NCBI GenBank assembly: GCA_017547065.1
Contig: JAFYRC010000296.1
Location: 1-7,661, forward strand
Length of the DNA stretch: 7,661 nucleotides
From: Tidjanibacter sp.
GTDB taxonomy: Bacteria > Bacteroidota > Bacteroidia > Bacteroidales > Rikenellaceae
Direction: 5' to 3'
The position numbers and the translations under genes were made by a program. Position 1 is the first letter of the stretch, and each line of letters begins with the position of its first letter. Positions 1 to 6,110 of this stretch are shown in pieces. Under the pieces are notes generated by a model. It made no database searches and was not told the DNA's origin. It saw only the letters and a program-made list of their open reading frames with translations.

Positions 1-1292
1 ATGAGGTTGTTGATATAGTCGAAGGTGATGTCTATCTTGAAGGGAGCAACGGGCTCGGGGCAGATGTCCACAATCTCCGAGGTAATCTCGCCACCTGCCA
101 ACTCCTTAATGAGGAGGGCTGCACGTTTGAGCGCATAGGTGGTGATATTGGGGTCGATACCCCTCTCGAAGCGGAACGACGAGTCGGTCGAAAGGCCGTG
201 ACGTTTTGCGGTCTTACGCACCCACACGGGATTGAAATAGGCACTCTCAAGGAAAACATTGGTGGTGCTCTCGCTCACACCCGAGTGCTCGCCACCAAAC
301 ACACCTGCGATACACATAGGTTTCTCGCTGTCGCAAATCATCAGGTCTGCCTCCGACAAGGTGCGCTCCACACCATCGAGGGTGCGGAACTTAGTGCCTG
401 CAGGGCAGGTGCGAACAACCACCTCGTTACCCTCAATCTTGTCTGCATCGAAGGAGTGGAGGGGCTGGCAGAGTTCGTGGAGCACAAAGTTGGTAACGTC
501 CACCACGTTGTTCTTGGGATTGATACCAATAGCCCTCAGGGCGTTCTGCAACCACTGGGGCGAGGGTGCAACCTTCACACCCGAGATGTTAACGCCGGTA
601 TACCTAGGAGCAGCCTCGTGGTTCTCAACGGTCACTTTAGTAGCCCTCGAAGTGTTGTCCACCTTGAACTCCTCAACGCTTGGGAGGTGGAGGGTAGCCT
701 GGCGGCCCTGCGAGCGCAAGTAGGCAGCCAAGTCGCGTGCTACGCCATAGTGGGAAGCAGCGTCGATACGGTTGGGAGTAAGGCCGATAGCCAGCAGATA
801 GTCGTCCTCCAAGCCGAGGTACTCCATTGCGGGGGTACCGGGAACTGCATTCTCGTCGAGCTCCATGATACCCTCGTGGCCACTACCGATACCAAGCTCG
901 TCCTCGGCACACAACATACCGAGCGACTCAACACCACGAATCTTGCTACGTTTGATTTTGAACACCTCGTCGCTACCGGTGGGGTGCAACTCTGCGCCAA
1001 CGGTGGCACACATTACCTTCAAGCCCTTGCGGCAGTTGGCAGCGCCACACACAATATTGAGGGGCTCACCGGTGCCCACATCCACGGTGGTGATGTGGAG
1101 GTGGTCCGAGTCGGGGTGATCCTCGCAGGTGAGAACCTCACCAACAACCACACCACTAAGACCGCCCTTTACTGCTTCGATTTTCTCGAAGTCCTCAATT
1201 TCCAAGCCGATATCGGTGAGAATTACCGATGCCTCCTCGGCTGTAATGTCGCTTTCCAGATAGTTTTTAAGCCAATTATACGAAATGTTCAT
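1..1292 (-). CDS. pheT: Phenylalanyl-tRNA synthetase beta subunit, N-terminal 430 residues (partial, runs off left edge)
   Basis: PheT pairs with PheS in an alpha2beta2 cytoplasmic enzyme that charges tRNA-Phe; the beta chain binds tRNA and edits mischarged Tyr-tRNA. The frame is open from an ATG at 1292 (protein begins MNISYNWLKNYL) to the window edge, giving 430 codons of an expected 800 or so. Visible in order: an N-terminal segment; an EMAP-like OB-fold tRNA-binding domain at about residues 40-150 (VVVGEVLTCEDHPDSDHLHI at 48-67); the family motif LTPNRIDAASHYGVARDLAA at 171-190; the B3/B4 editing domain at about 220-390, with PRYTGV at 229-234 and GLSTDSSFRFERGID at 366-380; and the beginning of the B5 domain. 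The catalytic-core-like and anticodon-binding C-terminal parts lie outside the window. It has its own promoter 119 bases downstream of the GH20 gene. No frameshift or missing block is seen. Confidence 0.97.
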   Translation of the reverse strand, partial: MNISYNWLKNYLESDITAEEASVILTDIGLEIEDFEKIEAVKGGLSGVVVGEVLTCEDHPDSDHLHITTVDVGTGEPLNIVCGAANCRKGLKVMCATVGAELHPTGSDEVFKIKRSKIRGVESLGMLCAEDELGIGSGHEGIMELDENAVPGTPAMEYLGLEDDYLLAIGLTPNRIDAASHYGVARDLAAYLRSQGRQATLHLPSVEEFKVDNTSRATKVTVENHEAAPRYTGVNISGVKVAPSPQWLQNALRAIGINPKNNVVDVTNFVLHELCQPLHSFDADKIEGNEVVVRTCPAGTKFRTLDGVERTLSEADLMICDSEKPMCIAGVFGGEHSGVSESTTNVFLESAYFNPVWVRKTAKRHGLSTDSSFRFERGIDPNITTYALKRAALLIKELAGGEITSEIVDICPEPVAPFKIDITFDYINNL

Positions 1293-1316
1293 AGTTGAAT
1301 TTATTTTTTAGTTTTC

Positions 1317-1335
1317 TTACATTTTCCTCTCCTCT
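1317..1335 (-). other. Shine-Dalgarno-like tract and AUG-stop codon pair in the pheT leader
   Basis: On the minus strand the tract AGAGGAGAGG (1335-1326) is followed three bases later by ATG (1322-1320) and at once by TAA (1319-1317). The ATG lies 30 bases upstream of the pheT start, in the same frame, with a second in-frame TAA between them. The pheT ATG itself has no Shine-Dalgarno sequence, only an A-rich leader, as is usual in Bacteroidota. The pair could be a minimal upstream ORF or ribosome standby site, or chance in a purine-rich leader. The sequence shows the motif; a role is inference. Confidence 0.3.
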
Positions 1336-1350
1336 GCACACAAAGTGTGC
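1336..1350 (-). repeat. Perfect 6-bp inverted repeat (hairpin) at the 5' end of the pheT leader
   Basis: GCACAC-N3-GTGTGC is a perfect palindrome with a three-base loop. It begins about 4-7 bases after the transcription start expected from the -7 box at 1361-1368, so it would form a hairpin at the very 5' end of the pheT mRNA. Neither side carries a U tract, so it is not a terminator. It could stabilise the 5' end of the message or be an operator for a dimeric repressor. Confidence 0.5.
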
Positions 1351-1360
1351 AAATAACCTA

Positions 1361-1392
1361 CAAAAATAGAAAGAATAATCGGTTTTCGCAAC
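1361..1392 (-). promoter_or_regulatory. Bacteroidota-type promoter for pheT
   Basis: On the minus strand, GTTG (1392-1389) is followed by a 20-base spacer and TATTTTTG (1368-1361). This fits the Bacteroidota primary sigma consensus TTTG-N19/20-TAnnTTTG, with a full match at the -7 box and three of four bases (TTG) at -33. Expected transcription starts at about 1353-1357, giving a leader of roughly 60-65 bases before the pheT ATG. It lies wholly in the gap after the GH20 stop codon, so pheT can be expressed independently of namZ-GH20. Confidence 0.7.
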
Positions 1393-1411
1393 CCCTTGCC
1401 GCGACGGTTAT

Positions 1412-3427
1412 CTACTTTGTGAGGGTGTGAATGATGGGGTATTGGAGAAATACAAACGATTCGCCATTACCGGTGGCGGTTGAACGCAGGCGAATGGCCT
1501 TTGTGGGGCGTGAAAGCTCAATGGTTGCCGAGCCATTGTGGAGGTCGGCCACGGAACGGAAAGTGTGTCCATCAATGCTCACTTCCACCTTACCCATGGG
1601 GATGAGTCCACGGGTAACATGGCGGTAGCCAGTAGTAAGTTCAACCTTCACGTTATCAAGTGGTTGAGCAAATTCATAGAGAATCCAATCGCCATCCTCG
1701 CAGGTGCGCTTGGTGCGGTAGCCCCAATCGTTGGCATAGACCGAGAGTTTATCGAGCGCCTCACTGCGGCTCATTGGCATTGAGGTCGAAACGGTCATTT
1801 TGGGGGTTATCTGTCGGCCCTGCGGAGCAGGAGGAGCAGCGTGGCGGTAGCTGATGCCCATTGCGTTCATACGCTCGCCGTGGGCCTTCAATCGAAGCTC
1901 AAAATCACCCCATTGGCGCAGGCTCTGCGGGGTCCAACACAATTCGGCCAGAGCACACACCCTCGGGAAGGTCATATATTCAAGATAGCACTCGAAGGTT
2001 TCCCTACCAACAAGGTGTAATTCACTCCAAAAGGCACCCTCAAAGCCCTCAATAAGAGCTATTTGCGACTCCTTAAAGCCAAGCGTTTCAAGGTCCACAG
2101 AGTAGCACTTTTCGGGGGTCACCACCCCAGCCCAGTTGTGGCCCATTTCCTTGGCCGACTGACGCATATCGAAGTAGAACCACGAACCCGGCATTACCAC
2201 CGTACGGTAGCCCTCCGAGGTTGCCTTTTTGCAAGCCTCCATATCCTTCCATCCGCACACCAAAGCGTCGTGTGTGAGGTTGCCGCCGTTGATTGCCTCA
2301 TTCCACACCACGGGACGTTTTCCATAGCGCTCCACAATCTCCACTACCCTATTCAGAAAATGGGCTTCGAGCTGGGAGTAGTCGGTGTAACCCTCCGATT
2401 TATAGAGGGCCGAGCAGTGGGGGCAGTCGGCCCATTGCTTCATACCCACCTCGTCGCCACCAATGTGCATCCACTCTGAGGGAAAAACATCTGCCAACTC
2501 ACGGAAAATATCGTCCAGCAGGGCGTAGTTCTCCTCTCTTGCCACGCACCACACGTTTCGGCGGTCGTAGCCCGCCGCAGCCGAGTTGTCCCGCTCCACG
2601 GGGCAAAGTACCTCGGGGATGACTTTACCTATAGCAAGGCTGTGGCCCGGAAGGTCAACCTCGGGGATGATCGTAATGCACCTATCGGCAGCCCAAGCAA
2701 CCAACTCGCGCAGTTCGGCCTGGGTGTAATATCCTCCATACTTTTCGTCGAAGCTACCATAGATGGCCCAGATGGGGCTATCGCCACCCCTCCAAGCTCC
2801 CACCTCCGTAAGTTCGGGGTGAGAGAGAATCTCCACCCTCCAACCCTCGTCGTCGGTAAGGTGCAGATGTAGGCGGTTGATTTTGTGGCGGGCAAGGTGT
2901 TCAACAAACTCTTTTATCTCCTCCAAGGGCATAAATGTGCGAGCAACATCGAGGTGCTGACCTCGGTGGGAATACTCGGGCCAGTCGGTAATCTCCACAC
3001 ACGGCAGAGAGCACGCCTCCCTAAAACCACCCTCATAGACGGTAGAAGGAAAAAATTGTAAAAGGGTCTGCACGCCATAGAAAGCACCCGCATAGTCGAC
3101 ACCCTCCACCACAACTCTCTCGGGCCTAATGCTCAATCGGTAGCCCTCCTTGGGAACTTCCAACGAGGGGTTAAGGCGCACCTCCACACGGCTACGGGGC
3201 GAGCTCCACGAGAAGGTCGGAAGGTAGTCGGAGAGGTAGCGACGCAGTTGTGGAATGTTGCAGTGAACGGTCGTTGTGGGGTCAAAACGGAAATATTCCC
3301 CCTCGCACATCTCCACGTTGCGGGGTTGCGGAAGGAGGTTGAGTCCATCGGGAGTTGCAGCCGACAGACACACTGCCTGCACACTCGCCACAATGGTGAA
3401 TAGCAGTGCAAGCGCCCTAGTCTTCAT
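1412..3427 (-). CDS. Secreted GH20 beta-N-acetylhexosaminidase
   Basis: A 671-residue exo-acting glycosidase expected to remove terminal GlcNAc or GalNAc by the GH20 substrate-assisted mechanism. Order: a signal peptide (MKTRALALLF then a hydrophobic stretch, probable cleavage near residue 23); a GH20 N-terminal domain at about 28-148; the catalytic barrel at about 152-500; and a C-terminal beta-rich domain at about 540-671 that resembles galactose-binding-like modules. Visible motifs are HLHLTDDEGWR (187-197), PEVDLPGHS (255-263) and HIGGDEV (321-327) with the catalytic Asp325-Glu326 pair; pocket tryptophan candidates include W375, W393, W416 and W467. The frame is open upstream to 3514, but the ATG at 3427 was chosen because it places the signal peptide at the N terminus. 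That start overlaps the last 11 bases of namZ, which implies translational coupling. No lipobox is seen, so periplasmic or secreted rather than lipoprotein. The exact substrate (peptidoglycan, host glycan or chitin fragments) cannot be read from the sequence; the neighbour argues for peptidoglycan. Confidence 0.93.
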   Translation of the reverse strand: MKTRALALLFTIVASVQAVCLSAATPDGLNLLPQPRNVEMCEGEYFRFDPTTTVHCNIPQLRRYLSDYLPTFSWSSPRSRVEVRLNPSLEVPKEGYRLSIRPERVVVEGVDYAGAFYGVQTLLQFFPSTVYEGGFREACSLPCVEITDWPEYSHRGQHLDVARTFMPLEEIKEFVEHLARHKINRLHLHLTDDEGWRVEILSHPELTEVGAWRGGDSPIWAIYGSFDEKYGGYYTQAELRELVAWAADRCITIIPEVDLPGHSLAIGKVIPEVLCPVERDNSAAAGYDRRNVWCVAREENYALLDDIFRELADVFPSEWMHIGGDEVGMKQWADCPHCSALYKSEGYTDYSQLEAHFLNRVVEIVERYGKRPVVWNEAINGGNLTHDALVCGWKDMEACKKATSEGYRTVVMPGSWFYFDMRQSAKEMGHNWAGVVTPEKCYSVDLETLGFKESQIALIEGFEGAFWSELHLVGRETFECYLEYMTFPRVCALAELCWTPQSLRQWGDFELRLKAHGERMNAMGISYRHAAPPAPQGRQITPKMTVSTSMPMSRSEALDKLSVYANDWGYRTKRTCEDGDWILYEFAQPLDNVKVELTTGYRHVTRGLIPMGKVEVSIDGHTFRSVADLHNGSATIELSRPTKAIRLRSTATGNGESFVFLQYPIIHTLTK

Positions 3428-4589
3428 AGATGAGGTATTTTTTACGTTGTTCCAGAAAACGCTCCACATCATCCGCCCAAGAGGCCTCAATCTGTTCGGC
3501 AGAGTAGCCTGCAAGAATCATCTCCCTGACGTAGCCCACGCCAATGAGTTTTTCAAACAAATCGCTGGTAAAGAATTCGTTACCAAGACCCAACTCTCCA
3601 TAGGCACCAATAAGATATCGGAGATCGATTTTCTCTGCAGTGAGCGAGTCGAGGGCAATACCACGCAGGTCGATGCCCCTACACAATGTCCCCTCTTGTG
3701 TCGGTCGGCGAGCACCCTGGCGAGCCTCAGGAGTAAACTCCACATCGCCCTGCATCTGTGGGTGGCCTAAGAGTTGGAAGGGGAAGTCGGTACCTCGTCC
3801 CACACTCACGGGCGTAGCCTCAAAGTAGCACAACGAGGGGTAGAGCCTAATGGCCTGCAAATTGGGCAGGTTTGGCGAAGGCGCAACCGGAGGCTCATAT
3901 TGCATCGAGCGGCGATAGCCCACGCAGGGCACCACCGTAAGCTGGCACTTCACGCCCCCTTCGAGCCATCCCTCGCCATTGATCATTCGGGCCAACTCTC
4001 CGAGTGTCATACCGTGCACCACAGGAATGGGCAACATACCCAAAAACGAGCGATAGGCCATATCCAACACAGGGCCATCCACATACATACCATTGGGATT
4101 GGGCCTATCGAGCACCAGCATCGGCACCCCCACCTCGGCACACACCTGCATCATCAAGTACATCGTGGAGAGGTAGGCATAGTAGCGCACGCCAACATCC
4201 TGAATATCAACAATCATAATGTCGGTAGCAAAGACGTCATTAGCCCTCGGCATACGGTTTTTGCCATAGAGAGCAACAATCTCCACACCCGTGTAGGCAT
4301 CCCTATCGGAAGTTACCGCCTCGTCCGAACCAAGCGTGCCACGAAAGCCGTGCTCGGGAGCAAAGATGGTCGTAACATTCACACCACAGCTAATCAACGT
4401 ATCGACAAGGTGACTCTCCCCAACAACTGCCGTGTGGTTTGTGAGCACACCAACCCTACGGCCGTGAAGCAAAGGTAGATAATCTCCAAGGCGTGTATCG
4501 CCCGGGCGAATGGGAGCGCTCTCCTGCCCCAACACACAAAGGGATGAAAGCAGAACAGCCAAAAATATAAAAACTCGTTTGAGTTGCAT
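3417..4589 (-). CDS. namZ: NamZ-like exo-beta-N-acetylmuramidase (DUF1343, GH171)
   Basis: A 390-residue exported protein of the DUF1343/YbbC family, members of which (NamZ of Bacillus subtilis and Tannerella forsythia) release MurNAc from the non-reducing end of peptidoglycan fragments. A signal peptide covers about residues 1-21 (LKRVFIFLAVLLSSLCVLG, then QES); the cysteine context is not a convincing lipobox. Family segments visible: GVLTNHTAV (47-55); FAPEHGFRG (76-84), whose Glu79 is a candidate active-site residue; DIQDVGVRYYAYLSTM (128-143); VLDRPNPNG (159-167); PIPVVHGMTLGELARMINGE (187-206); PSPNLPN (237-243); and YFEATPVSVGRGTDFPFQLL (255-274). Length and architecture match intact family members. 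The frame extends three codons further to a TTG at 4598, but the ATG at 4589 is preferred; a -7 box lies at 4621-4628. The gene ends inside the start of the GH20 gene, forming a two-gene operon. MurNAc release is family knowledge, not shown for this protein. Confidence 0.9.
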   Translation of the reverse strand: MQLKRVFIFLAVLLSSLCVLGQESAPIRPGDTRLGDYLPLLHGRRVGVLTNHTAVVGESHLVDTLISCGVNVTTIFAPEHGFRGTLGSDEAVTSDRDAYTGVEIVALYGKNRMPRANDVFATDIMIVDIQDVGVRYYAYLSTMYLMMQVCAEVGVPMLVLDRPNPNGMYVDGPVLDMAYRSFLGMLPIPVVHGMTLGELARMINGEGWLEGGVKCQLTVVPCVGYRRSMQYEPPVAPSPNLPNLQAIRLYPSLCYFEATPVSVGRGTDFPFQLLGHPQMQGDVEFTPEARQGARRPTQEGTLCRGIDLRGIALDSLTAEKIDLRYLIGAYGELGLGNEFFTSDLFEKLIGVGYVREMILAGYSAEQIEASWADDVERFLEQRKKYLIYED

Positions 4590-4620
4590 AGTTGTCAATG
4601 GGATGTAACTTTATTTCTCA

Positions 4621-4628
4621 CAAATATA
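4621..4628 (-). promoter_or_regulatory. -7 box of the namZ-GH20 operon promoter
   Basis: On the minus strand this reads TATATTTG, a full match to the Bacteroidota TAnnTTTG -7 consensus. A start of transcription near 4613-4616 leaves about 25 bases of leader before the namZ ATG. No TTTG is present at the expected -33 position; that place is occupied by the opposing -7 box of mazG. Confidence 0.6.
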
Positions 4629-4648
4629 CATTTTTTTGACGAAAAGAG

Positions 4649-4656
4649 TATCTTTG
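4649..4656 (+). promoter_or_regulatory. -7 box of the mazG operon promoter
   Basis: TATCTTTG, followed by CA, is a full match to the TAnnTTTG -7 consensus. Transcription should begin at about 4661-4664. The ATG at 4665 would then sit at the extreme 5' end of the mRNA, whereas the ATG at 4695 would have a normal leader of about 30 bases. No TTTG is found 19-21 bases upstream, where the namZ -7 box lies. Confidence 0.65.
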
Positions 4657-4694
4657 CAGATAGTATGAACGTTAATTTGGAAGAAAAAAGAGAT

Positions 4695-5480
4695 ATGTAT
4701 ACAAAAAAACTTGAAGCCGCAGCAAGGCTCTTGGAGGTTATGGACACCCTGCGTGAGAAGTGTCCATGGGACAGGGAGCAGACTTTTCACTCGCTGCGCA
4801 ACAACACAATAGAGGAGTGTTTCGAACTCGTGGACGCCATCACCGACGACAATTTCGACGGTATCAAGGAGGAGTTGGGCGACGTGTTGCTCCACATCGT
4901 ATTCTACTCCAAAATGGGCGACGAGCTCGGTAAGTTTGACTTTGCCGACGTGTGCAACTACCTATGCGACAAGCTCATCTACCGTCACCCCCACGTCTAT
5001 GGCGAGGTGCAGGCCGACAATGCCGACGAGGTAATCCACAACTGGGAAATGCTCAAGCTCAAAGAGAAAGCCAAGAAGGAACGCAAGGCCGCAGGCGGTG
5101 TTCTCTCGGGAGTGCCCCGTTCGCTGCCCGCAATGGTCAAGGGCTACCGCATCGGTCAGAAGGCCGCATCGGCCGGTTTCGACTGGGAGAAGAAAGAGGA
5201 CGTGTGGGACAAAGTTCTTGAGGAAATTGGCGAAGTGGAGGCCGAGGTAAAAAGCGGTAACCAGGAGGCTCTTGAGGGGGAAATTGGCGACCTCTTCTTT
5301 GCGCTCATCAACGCTTCGAGGCTCTACGGCGTGGACCCCGAAAACGCCCTGGAGCGCACCAACAAGAAATTCATCGCTCGTTTTCAGCACATCGAAAAGC
5401 GAGCCGCCGAAATGGGTAAGTCGTTGGGCGAGATGACCCTCGACGAAATGGAGGCCCTCTGGCAGGAAGCAAAAAAGTAA
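4695..5480 (+). CDS. mazG: Nucleoside triphosphate pyrophosphohydrolase MazG
   Basis: MazG hydrolyses nucleoside triphosphates to monophosphates and pyrophosphate in the cytoplasm, cleaning damaged nucleotides from the pool. The protein has two tandem all-alpha MazG domains. The first carries KCPWDREQT (22-30), EE at 40-41 and EELGD at 59-63, the expected Mg-binding acidic pattern. The second carries EEIGEVEAE (176-184) and EGEIGD (194-199). The linker includes the family stretch GVPRSLPAMVKGYRIGQKAA (139-158). With the ATG at 4695 the protein is 261 residues, almost equal to the 263 of Escherichia coli MazG. The frame is open upstream, with another ATG at 4665, but the promoter box at 4649-4656 would leave that one almost leaderless, and 4695 has GGAAG and an A-rich tract upstream. 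It is the first gene of a plus-strand series. There is no toxin-antitoxin partner or phage gene nearby, so this is the housekeeping type. Confidence 0.94.
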   Translation: MYTKKLEAAARLLEVMDTLREKCPWDREQTFHSLRNNTIEECFELVDAITDDNFDGIKEELGDVLLHIVFYSKMGDELGKFDFADVCNYLCDKLIYRHPHVYGEVQADNADEVIHNWEMLKLKEKAKKERKAAGGVLSGVPRSLPAMVKGYRIGQKAASAGFDWEKKEDVWDKVLEEIGEVEAEVKSGNQEALEGEIGDLFFALINASRLYGVDPENALERTNKKFIARFQHIEKRAAEMGKSLGEMTLDEMEALWQEAKK

Positions 5481-5495
5481 TTTTCAATAGTTAAC

Positions 5496-5525
5496 AAAAA
5501 AGCGGTTGACGGTTGACGGTCAACC
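5496..5525 (-). terminator. Minus-facing terminator-like hairpin between mazG and the gamma-CA gene
   Basis: Read on the minus strand, GGTTGAC (5525-5519) can pair with GTCAACC at 5510-5504, leaving an eight-base loop. The stem is followed by GC and six T residues (5501-5496). This is the form of an intrinsic terminator, but it faces away from the genes on both sides and would stop antisense transcription entering mazG. On the plus strand the stem is followed by TAATAACAGG, which is not a U tract, so it is unlikely to stop mazG transcription before the next gene. Confidence 0.35.
5504..5525. repeat. Two direct copies and one inverted copy of GGTTGAC
   Basis: GGTTGAC occurs at 5504-5510 and again at 5511-5517, followed after one base by its perfect inverse GTCAACC at 5519-5525. 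The inverted copy can pair with either direct copy, giving alternative hairpins with a one-base or an eight-base spacer. It lies 23 bases after the mazG stop and 14 bases before the next ATG. A similar palindrome was not noticed elsewhere in the window. Confidence 0.8.
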
Positions 5526-5539
5526 TAATAACAGGAAAT

Positions 5540-6085
5540 ATGGCAATCATTAAGAGCGTAAGGGGCTACACCCCAAAGATTGGTAAAAACTGTATGGTGG
5601 CAGAGAACGCCACTATTGTGGGCAATGTGGAGATTGGCGACGACAGCAGCATCTGGTTTGGTGCCGTCATCAGGGGCGACGTAAACGCCATCCGCATCGG
5701 CAAGAAGTGTAACATTCAAGATGGCGCCTGCCTGCACGCAACCTACGACCTCTCCCCCCACCCCTCCGTAACCATTCTGGGTGACGGCGTAAGCGTGGGT
5801 CACAACGCCATTATTCACGGCGCCGAGATTGGCGACGGATGTCTTATCGGCATGGGTGCCACGGTGCTCGACAATGCCAAGGTGGGCGAAGGTTGCATCA
5901 TCGCAGCCAACGCTCTGGTGCTCTCCAACGCCGTGTTGGAGCCCAACGGACTCTATGCAGGTGTGCCCGCCAAAAGGCTCAAAGAGGTAACCCCCGAGCA
6001 GCGTCAGAACACACTCGACCGCACCACAAGGGACTACATGCACTACGCAACCTGGTTCCCCGAGTACTTCACCAACAAAGAGTAA
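5540..6085 (+). CDS. Gamma-carbonic-anhydrase-like left-handed beta-helix protein (YrdA/CamH type)
   Basis: A 181-residue protein with the hexapeptide repeats of a left-handed parallel beta-helix over about residues 15-145, ending in GLYAGVPAKRL (137-147) and a C-terminal helix. The family forms trimers with metal sites between subunits. The three histidine ligands are visible at His66 (ACLHATYD), His88 and His93 (VGHNAIIHG). Arg45, Asp47, Asn58 and Gln60 match active-site residues of the Methanosarcina enzyme Cam. The position of Cam Glu62 is valine here and the acidic loop carrying Cam Glu84 is absent, as in the YrdA, PaaY and CamH group, in which carbonic anhydrase activity varies. The frame opens at 5513, but the ATG at 5540 has AGGAAAT just upstream and gives the normal N terminus. 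It probably shares the mazG transcript. An acyltransferase-related role is a weaker alternative; no signal peptide is seen. Confidence 0.9.
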   Translation: MAIIKSVRGYTPKIGKNCMVAENATIVGNVEIGDDSSIWFGAVIRGDVNAIRIGKKCNIQDGACLHATYDLSPHPSVTILGDGVSVGHNAIIHGAEIGDGCLIGMGATVLDNAKVGEGCIIAANALVLSNAVLEPNGLYAGVPAKRLKEVTPEQRQNTLDRTTRDYMHYATWFPEYFTNKE

Positions 6086-6110
6086 GCTCACAACAAACAC
6101 CCCTCGACCT

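Noticed and set aside
198..1298. Open plus-strand frame of 366 codons antisense to pheT
   Set aside because: It lies opposite a frame whose translation matches PheT motif by motif. The plus-strand product shows no recognisable domain and is a shadow of the codon bias of pheT. The real gene is easy to miss because it has no stop codon inside the window.
1386..1404. Possible terminator after the GH20 gene (minus strand, TCGC arms with two G-U pairs)
   Set aside because: The stem is weak and is followed by AAAACCGATTATTC rather than a U tract. It also overlaps the -33 element of the pheT promoter, which is the better explanation of this stretch.
2063..2479. Plus-strand open frames opposite the GH20 gene
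   Set aside because: They overlap the conserved catalytic region on the other strand, have no promoter or start context, and give His/Pro/Arg-rich products without motifs.
3428..3514. 29-codon N-terminal extension of the GH20 gene
   Set aside because: It lies inside the namZ coding region and would bury the signal peptide; the ATG at 3427 gives a proper exported N terminus.
3774..4478. Plus-strand open frame of 234 codons opposite namZ
   Set aside because: The minus strand encodes an intact DUF1343 protein across the same span; the plus product is a low-information shadow with no recognisable family.
4590..4598. TTG start for namZ at 4598
   Set aside because: The ATG three codons later is a stronger start and the extra residues MTT add nothing to the signal peptide.
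4695..5480. MazG as part of a phage or MazEF-type toxin module
   Set aside because: It is the full two-domain housekeeping form and its neighbours are metabolic and regulatory genes; no toxin, antitoxin or phage gene is in the window.
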